The notes beneath the pieces were generated by a model. The model saw only the letters and a list, made by a program, of their open reading frames with translations, searched no databases and was not told the DNA's origin. From Ascaphus truei (lineage: Eukaryota; Chordata; Amphibia; Anura; Ascaphidae), in the NCBI GenBank assembly GCA_036426205.1, contig CM071573.1:72576580-72640579 (forward strand): a stretch of 64,000 bases of DNA, written 5' to 3'. The translations under genes were made by a program, and so were the position numbers. Within the stretch, counting starts at the first letter, position 1. Each line of letters opens with the position of its first letter. Shown here piece by piece: positions 58,700-64,000 of this stretch.

Positions 58700-60241
58700 C
58701 AACCAATTCGCAGTTCGAGGAAATTTTCTCTGAAAGTGATAGGTAGGGGTTCAAATGATACATTAAAAAGTAAGGAGATAGGGTGCCACCTTGCAGGGTT
58801 CCTTGTTCAAGAATAAATTTTGGTGATGTAGAATGCAGTGTTTGCAGCATCAAATATAACTAAAGCAATTACAGGTCTTTCTCTGTGGACTTTATATTTC
58901 CTGTTGTGTGCATACGTTTTTAGTGATTTGTTGCCAGAAATTGTATACATGCCAATCAAAGGTTGGTATTTGGTTTCAACCAACTTTTTTGATGACTCTA
59001 CAGGGTACGTGATAAATCTTGTATTTATATACATATATGATTAGATGCTTAGCCTGCTCTTGCTGTGGAGAACATAATATTACACAAATTTGTTTTAGAT
59101 GAAGCATTGTAACTGGGGACTGTAAAGAGAATAATTATCTGCAGGGTATTCCAGCTAACTGTGTGAATGGAAAGATGCTGCTGATTTGAAAAATCTGGTG
59201 TGGTGAGGATGTTACATCACTGGTACTTTCCATTTCTTACATAAGAAGAAAATGAAAGAGCTGTTGCAGTGTTTATCTAGCACCAACTGTGTGCCCGACT
59301 GGAACATGGACTTATCATTGTATGAGAGAAACTGCCTCTAAATCCAGCAGCGTGCTGGTTAATTGCACACAGGCAATCAACCAGACTCCACCTGGCTGAT
59401 TAGGATGAGAAAAGCCTGATGTGAGAAACAGGAGAGAGATTTCCTGAGTTCACAGTTGGGCTGACACAGGAAAGCAGAGAAGTCTGCACACAGACACTGT
59501 CTTGAGTACATATGTGTTCTGAGAGCAAGACACCCAGAGAACTATATTTCCTGGACACAGAGGACACAGAAATCTGCCAGAGACTGACATGGAGGGACAC
59601 CTGCTTAAGGTACCTCCTGAGACTTTGGGGTGATAGGCTGGTAATGGGAATATCCCTCCAGTCCTGCAGGTAGGGTCTGGGGAAGTAAGTTAGCCCTTAC
59701 AAAGGGATAGGTTTTTTTTATTTTGTTGTTTCTGTATGTTTTGCCTGGATAAAGGAACAGGCTCAATAAAGCCAAGATATAATTCCATCCTAATCGGTCT
59801 CCATTATATGAATGTGGTAAACACTGAGAAAGTAATGTTTGCCCCAAACGAGCTTGCAGTCTAAGTGTTATGCTGACATATTTAGACATACTGTAGGCTA
59901 TTTGGAAATGTATTTAAGAACATTTTGCTACTGTAGTGCATTTAAACCACTTACCTAAGTGCACTTTGACATTTTCATGCTACTTGCTGTGTATGGTTCG
60001 TAGTGAAGCACTTTAGTAAATATCTTGTCATCTGAAAATGTCACTCTCAGGGGCCTGCAATACATAACTTTGCAATATTTTGCTGATTTGTCAAGCAGCA
60101 TAAGGGTTAAAAAGGAAACCCTACTTAGGATATTAAAAAAATCAATGGCAGTGGCATGCTTATTAGGGTAAAAGTAAGTAAATGAAGTCAATATTTTCAT
60201 GCAAAGAGGGGTGAGTAGTCGTGTTGGTCCTTTATTCCATG
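58700..60241. other. Unassigned DNA; retroelement-like block at 59150-59830
   Basis: 59150-59830 contains a CTCAATAAAGCC polyadenylation-like signal (about 59761) and a texture like an LTR, but ends and primer sites are not identifiable. The rest shows no gene. Confidence 0.35.
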
Positions 60242-60445
60242 TAGTAACAAAGGAGGGAGAGGGAGTAGGGGATATACCTTTCATCGGACCAACAAGTAGT
60301 TGATATGTTGCAAGCTTTAGAACCTCTCACGGTCCTTCATCGGGTTATAACCTGAGAGGTTCTGAAGCTTCTAACATTTCGACTTCCTGTTCGCCCAATA
60401 AAAGGTATCATACCCCCTACTCCCTCTCCCTCCTTTGTTATTACT
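60242..60445. mobile_element. Foldback with degenerate hammerhead-like centre
   Basis: Arms about 60242-60330 and 60347-60445 are inverted copies: AGTAACAAAGGAGGGAGAGGG outside, AAGCTTTAGAACCTCTCA inside. At the centre on the minus strand, CCGATGAAGGACC, a loop, GGTTCTAAAGCTTGC has the hammerhead order with two core changes (U4 to C and the G of GAAA to T). ATACCTTT / CGGACCAAC blocks link it to the foldback at 17341. Confidence 0.7.
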
Positions 60446-60849
60446 AGTGAAATAATGTGTTATGTTGTCTTGTGGCTCTACACATTTAATAACTTGACCC
60501 CTATTCTCAAGGCTCTACAGTGTAAAACAGTCATGGGTATGTGATATAAAATCGAGCTCCTGTATGGTTTCCTATAGACTTTTTTTTGTGATGCAGCAGT
60601 TTATGCCTCCCAGAATTTAAATGTAAATTGGTCATTAACATTGTTTTTCTTCTGTTCTTCATTCATTAAGTTATTATCATGCTATTTTAACAAAGACAAA
60701 TAAGAAACATTTTCAATGTTGAGGTAGTTTGGTTGAATCTTTGTTAGGAAGCCAATTCCACTGATTAGCTGACATATTTACTAAGCAGTTCGGTGGTTGA
60801 ATCGCTCAACGGTTTTTATGGTTTTTGTACGTACCTTGCAGACCGGTGC

Positions 60850-61809
60850 AGTTCTGGAAACAGCTTTCCTGAGGTTTGCTGCAGCCTGGATTCACTCAAA
60901 GCAATACACACTCCCTCTGGTATCTACTGCAGCTGTGCAGCCTTTCATTGCAAACTATACTTGCATTCACTCATTAGGGGCGTACCTTCCCACCCCCGGG
61001 GGATTGGCCCGTGGCCTTTAAGTATGCTGTCCCATAATGCTCCTTGCGCGGCATTAGTCCTTACTGGATGTCAACTTTTTGCACAAGCTCTCGCTGTTCC
61101 CCTTTGCTGATACCAGGTCACCGCCTGCGTCCTTCAGCTTCTTCAAGCCGTTTGTTCTCCAATGCTGATTCCCGGTTACGTCCTGCATCCTTCAGCTCCC
61201 TTCAAGCCGCTTGTTCCCCAGTGCTGAAGCAGAGATTCGTTCCGCCGTCCTTCAGCCTCTGGATTCCTGCACTAAGTAGTGGTTTCGTCCCTGCGTTCTG
61301 CAGTCTCTGGATTCCGCACTGAGCGGAGTTTCCCTGTATCTACAGCTCTCTGGTTCCTGGGGCCTACTCTTTCCCTAATAGAGAGGCCGTGGTCCTGGTT
61401 CCTGTGCTGAAACAGTGGATTCCCTTGCCCGCTCAGGACTTTTGCGCTGTAGCACTGGTGCACCCGTGCAGCAAGACGGTGTGCTATTCTGGTCTGCCTA
61501 CCATCTCCTGTGACCAGCACCATGGGCCATGGTCGTCGCTGCGCAAAGGCCAACCCCGCGCTCCTAAGCTGAAGCGGTTTCTCCTATCTCCTTATACCAA
61601 CTCCTGCCATGACAATTGTTTATCCTGACGTCTCCTGTTTCTGACCCGGCTTGTACAACGACGACGCTGTCTCTCCAATCCTTGATCCTGCGACATATGA
61701 CACGAACTGCGCAATCCGGATCCGCCTGCGCGGTCTCAGGTCGGTGCTTTTACAACCCCACCTCACAGCACGGTCCGACCCCTGGTTGTGGCGGAGCAGA
61801 ACCCTGACA
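60850..61809 (+). mobile_element. Probable Ty3/gypsy 5' LTR
   Basis: The right end ACCCTGACA (61801-61809) fits chromovirus LTRs, which usually begin TGTCAGG. Internal blocks such as GACCCGGCTTGTACAACGAC resemble the chromodomain-element LTR at 2605 (CAACCCGGCTTGCC). A GGATTGGCC...TTTAAGTATGCT promoter-like stretch lies at 61000-61030. The left end is not resolved. The Ser/Leu-rich frames are LTR read-through. Confidence 0.45.
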
Positions 61810-64000
61810 GTATGCTCGGCCCTACAAAAGCTCGGACCCCGTGAGGTGGGGTTGGTAAGTTTTTTCCTAAAAACCTGCCAGCCTGTAGACCAGTCCAGTT
61901 TGAGGATAATTATTTGTGCGATATAAACCTCTGATGGAAGATCCGTTTATGTGGAGGGGGCTTGACTCCCTTGCAAAAGAAAATGCCGTAATAATCTGGT
62001 TATAAGGCTTACGCTCAGAGACTTAAAACAGTATCTGGCCAGTGTTTGGCCCATGCTAACATTGTCTTGCTCCCTGATCCCCTTTACTGGGGAGGAGCTG
62101 ATCCTGTGGATCTGGTCAACGCCTGTAGTACACTCAATGCCCTGACTTATCCTTGGACATTCCTCTATAGTATCCCGGAACCTTCCGTCATGGTGGCTCT
62201 CGCTCACGAGAACGCGATTTACTTTCCCGTGCATGGATGATTGCTTGTTAAAAAAGGATCGTCTCTTGAGCGCTCCGCCGTCGTTTGGCGTGTATCCCTC
62301 GGCTACCAGTCCTGTTGCAAACGGGGGACGTATCTCTCTCTCCGGGAGATGACCAACGAACTATTACCAATATCTCCCAACGTAGTAACTGCCACAGTCC
62401 CAAGCTCTGATTGTATGCCCGGTTCCCTGCACTCAAATGATATGTCTACATTACCCCTCGCCGATCAGTCCTGTGAGGTCCCCTTGGAGAACACATAGTG
62501 TCACAACTAACACTAAGGTTCTTTATCAGAGAATAAGTCCCTAGTCTCTCTATTTCTAGCTTTGAATCCCTCTCTCTAGGTCTTGAGGGTTTCCAGCTTA
62601 AACTCTGCTAGACAGTCCTGTCCGCGCTTTCCCCGTCAGAGAAAGAATCCCTAGTTTCTGTTCCCAGGGTTATTTCTGTATTAACCTCTGTGGGGCAGCT
62701 CTCTGAGTTTCCTTTGGTAAATCCCTGTTCTCTGTCAGCCACGGTCACGCACCACGCTTCGACGAGAGATCCTGCTCTCTTCTAATACAGAGAAAGGTTA
62801 CCTATATGTATTACTCTCAGGCATTGTCTGCATTAACCCTGTAAATTCTTGCTGCTCCCAAGTTAATGCCTTCGTTGTAGCCTCAGAGAATGAGTCCACA
62901 AGTCAGACAGCAGAGGTTGCATTGAGGGATTCCCATAACCGTACGGAGTCCTCTAGATATTCTTTGCTTATAATCCCCTGCTTCAGCTCAAGTTTCCGCA
63001 GTTTCGTCTCCGGAGACTTCGGCTAAAGTTCTGGTTCCGTTAATGTATCAGGAGTCAGGTTTTTCCCTAAGCTTAGTCGCAGAGTTCCTTCTCCCGGGTA
63101 TTTCACTGAACCAGCCTGTCGCCCACATAGCGGTGATCCCTGCTTCAGCGCATAGTTCCCACATTATGGAGTCTGCAGTAAGTTCGGTTTCCCAGACACT
63201 CCTTACCAATAACTACTTCAGAGACCAGTACAGTTATGATTAACCCCCGTGTACGTCTGAGTTCTCCTTCCTTTAAGCTTAGGGTTAAAGGCATACGTAG
63301 TCTGTATGTCTCTCCTGGGGTTCAATTGTGTTCCCAGGAATGTTTGCGGACGCACGGTTTTTCTCCCAAAAGTGACGCTTTTTCATATAGATCTGTAAAA
63401 AGCTTGCATACTGTTTCCCTTTTTGCTGATTGTGTCTTACTAGTTTTGAGACTCTGAGAGGTAATGATTCTCCTTCTGAGTCTTGAGGCCTTTCTATAAG
63501 GGGTATCCTGTCTGTGGGGCTCTCCTGATTTCTCTTCTCTGGCTATCCTTTGGGGATCAGCATATCTGCGGTCACTCCCTTAGTACTGTCTGAGGACACC
63601 ATGCACATATTACAAGTCCTGGGTTTAAATCTGAGCTTTTTAGCTGTCCTGCCCTTTGCTGAAACCCAGTCCCTCAGTACTGTGTCTAAATATGTCCCAG
63701 CAAACATGGGGGTTACTCGGGGGGGAGATTAAAGGCTCCTGTCTTAAAGGGATTATTTTTTCTCACATGTCCAACAAATTTTAGAATTCAGTAAGTGTTC
63801 TATGTCACTATCAATACATCTGATTTTTTTCCCTAATCAAACCCAGCATACCCTCACTATCGGTTAGGAGTCCTTGATCAGATTTTTGCACTAGAAAACC
63901 AACAATTCATGTTTTGTCAGGTTAGGTACTCCCTGTGGTTAGGGCCATTGCAGTTTTAGAGAAGACTCTTTGTACTCCTAAGGTGCATGTCATTAAGAGT
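61810..64000 (+). other. Internal region after the LTR, no recognised domain
   Basis: If the LTR call is right this should be the leader and gag region. A possible leader runs to an ATG at 61932 (EDPFMWRGL), soon closed by stops. Frames of 64, 85 and 66 codons follow (62046, 62241, 63043) with no zinc knuckle, protease or other motif. The sequence is C/T-rich and continues past the window edge. Confidence 0.4.

Overview
This 64 kb window is repeat-dominated vertebrate DNA, most likely from a frog. The basis is the mix of dispersed repeats I recognise as frog-type (a TAGAGATGGGC terminal-repeat family, foldback elements, GCGCTATATAAATAAAG tails, hammerhead-like GAAACGCGTA motifs) together with Ty3/gypsy, CR1-like and L1-like retroelement remains. 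There is no prokaryotic gene organisation, and I could not recognise any host protein-coding exon. Long reading frames outside the retroelements are products of low-complexity DNA or of LTR read-through.

Layout. 0-4.7 kb: a polypyrimidine tract, a CR1-like reverse transcriptase scrap, the 3' end of a chromodomain Ty3/gypsy element with its LTR, and a hammerhead-ribozyme-like motif. 4.86-10.73 kb: a nearly complete Ty3/gypsy element on the minus strand with two LTRs. It encodes Gag, protease, integrase and then reverse transcriptase/RNase H, an order that marks the Gmr1-like lineage, and its Gag contains a SCAN-like segment. 11.8-16.7 kb: a second, conventional-order Ty3/gypsy element, deleted and interrupted by a foldback insertion. 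17-31 kb: foldbacks, hAT-type miniature elements, a large diverged LTR, a tRNA-like SINE head and a 1 kb palindrome with about 480 bp arms. 31-47 kb: miniature elements with clear target duplications, a palindromic array of 42 bp repeats, an L1-like endonuclease remnant, and a 724 bp segment between 98 bp direct repeats. 47-51 kb: a solo LTR with a 4 bp target duplication plus a shortened relative. 51.4-55.5 kb: a foldback with hammerhead-like motifs at its centre, about 1.2 kb of C-rich satellite, another hammerhead-like motif, a 330 bp foldback and a Tigger/pogo-like element. 56-64 kb: further LTR-like remnants, a frog dispersed repeat, a foldback, and an LTR followed by an unrecognised internal region that runs off the window.

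How the parts relate. The autonomous elements are all damaged or split; most of the sequence is non-autonomous passengers. The most unusual signals are the Gmr1-like element with a SCAN-like Gag, and the recurrent association of hammerhead-type cores with foldback elements. One foldback (without a hammerhead core) carries a 15 bp target duplication, which suggests retroposition rather than cut-and-paste movement.
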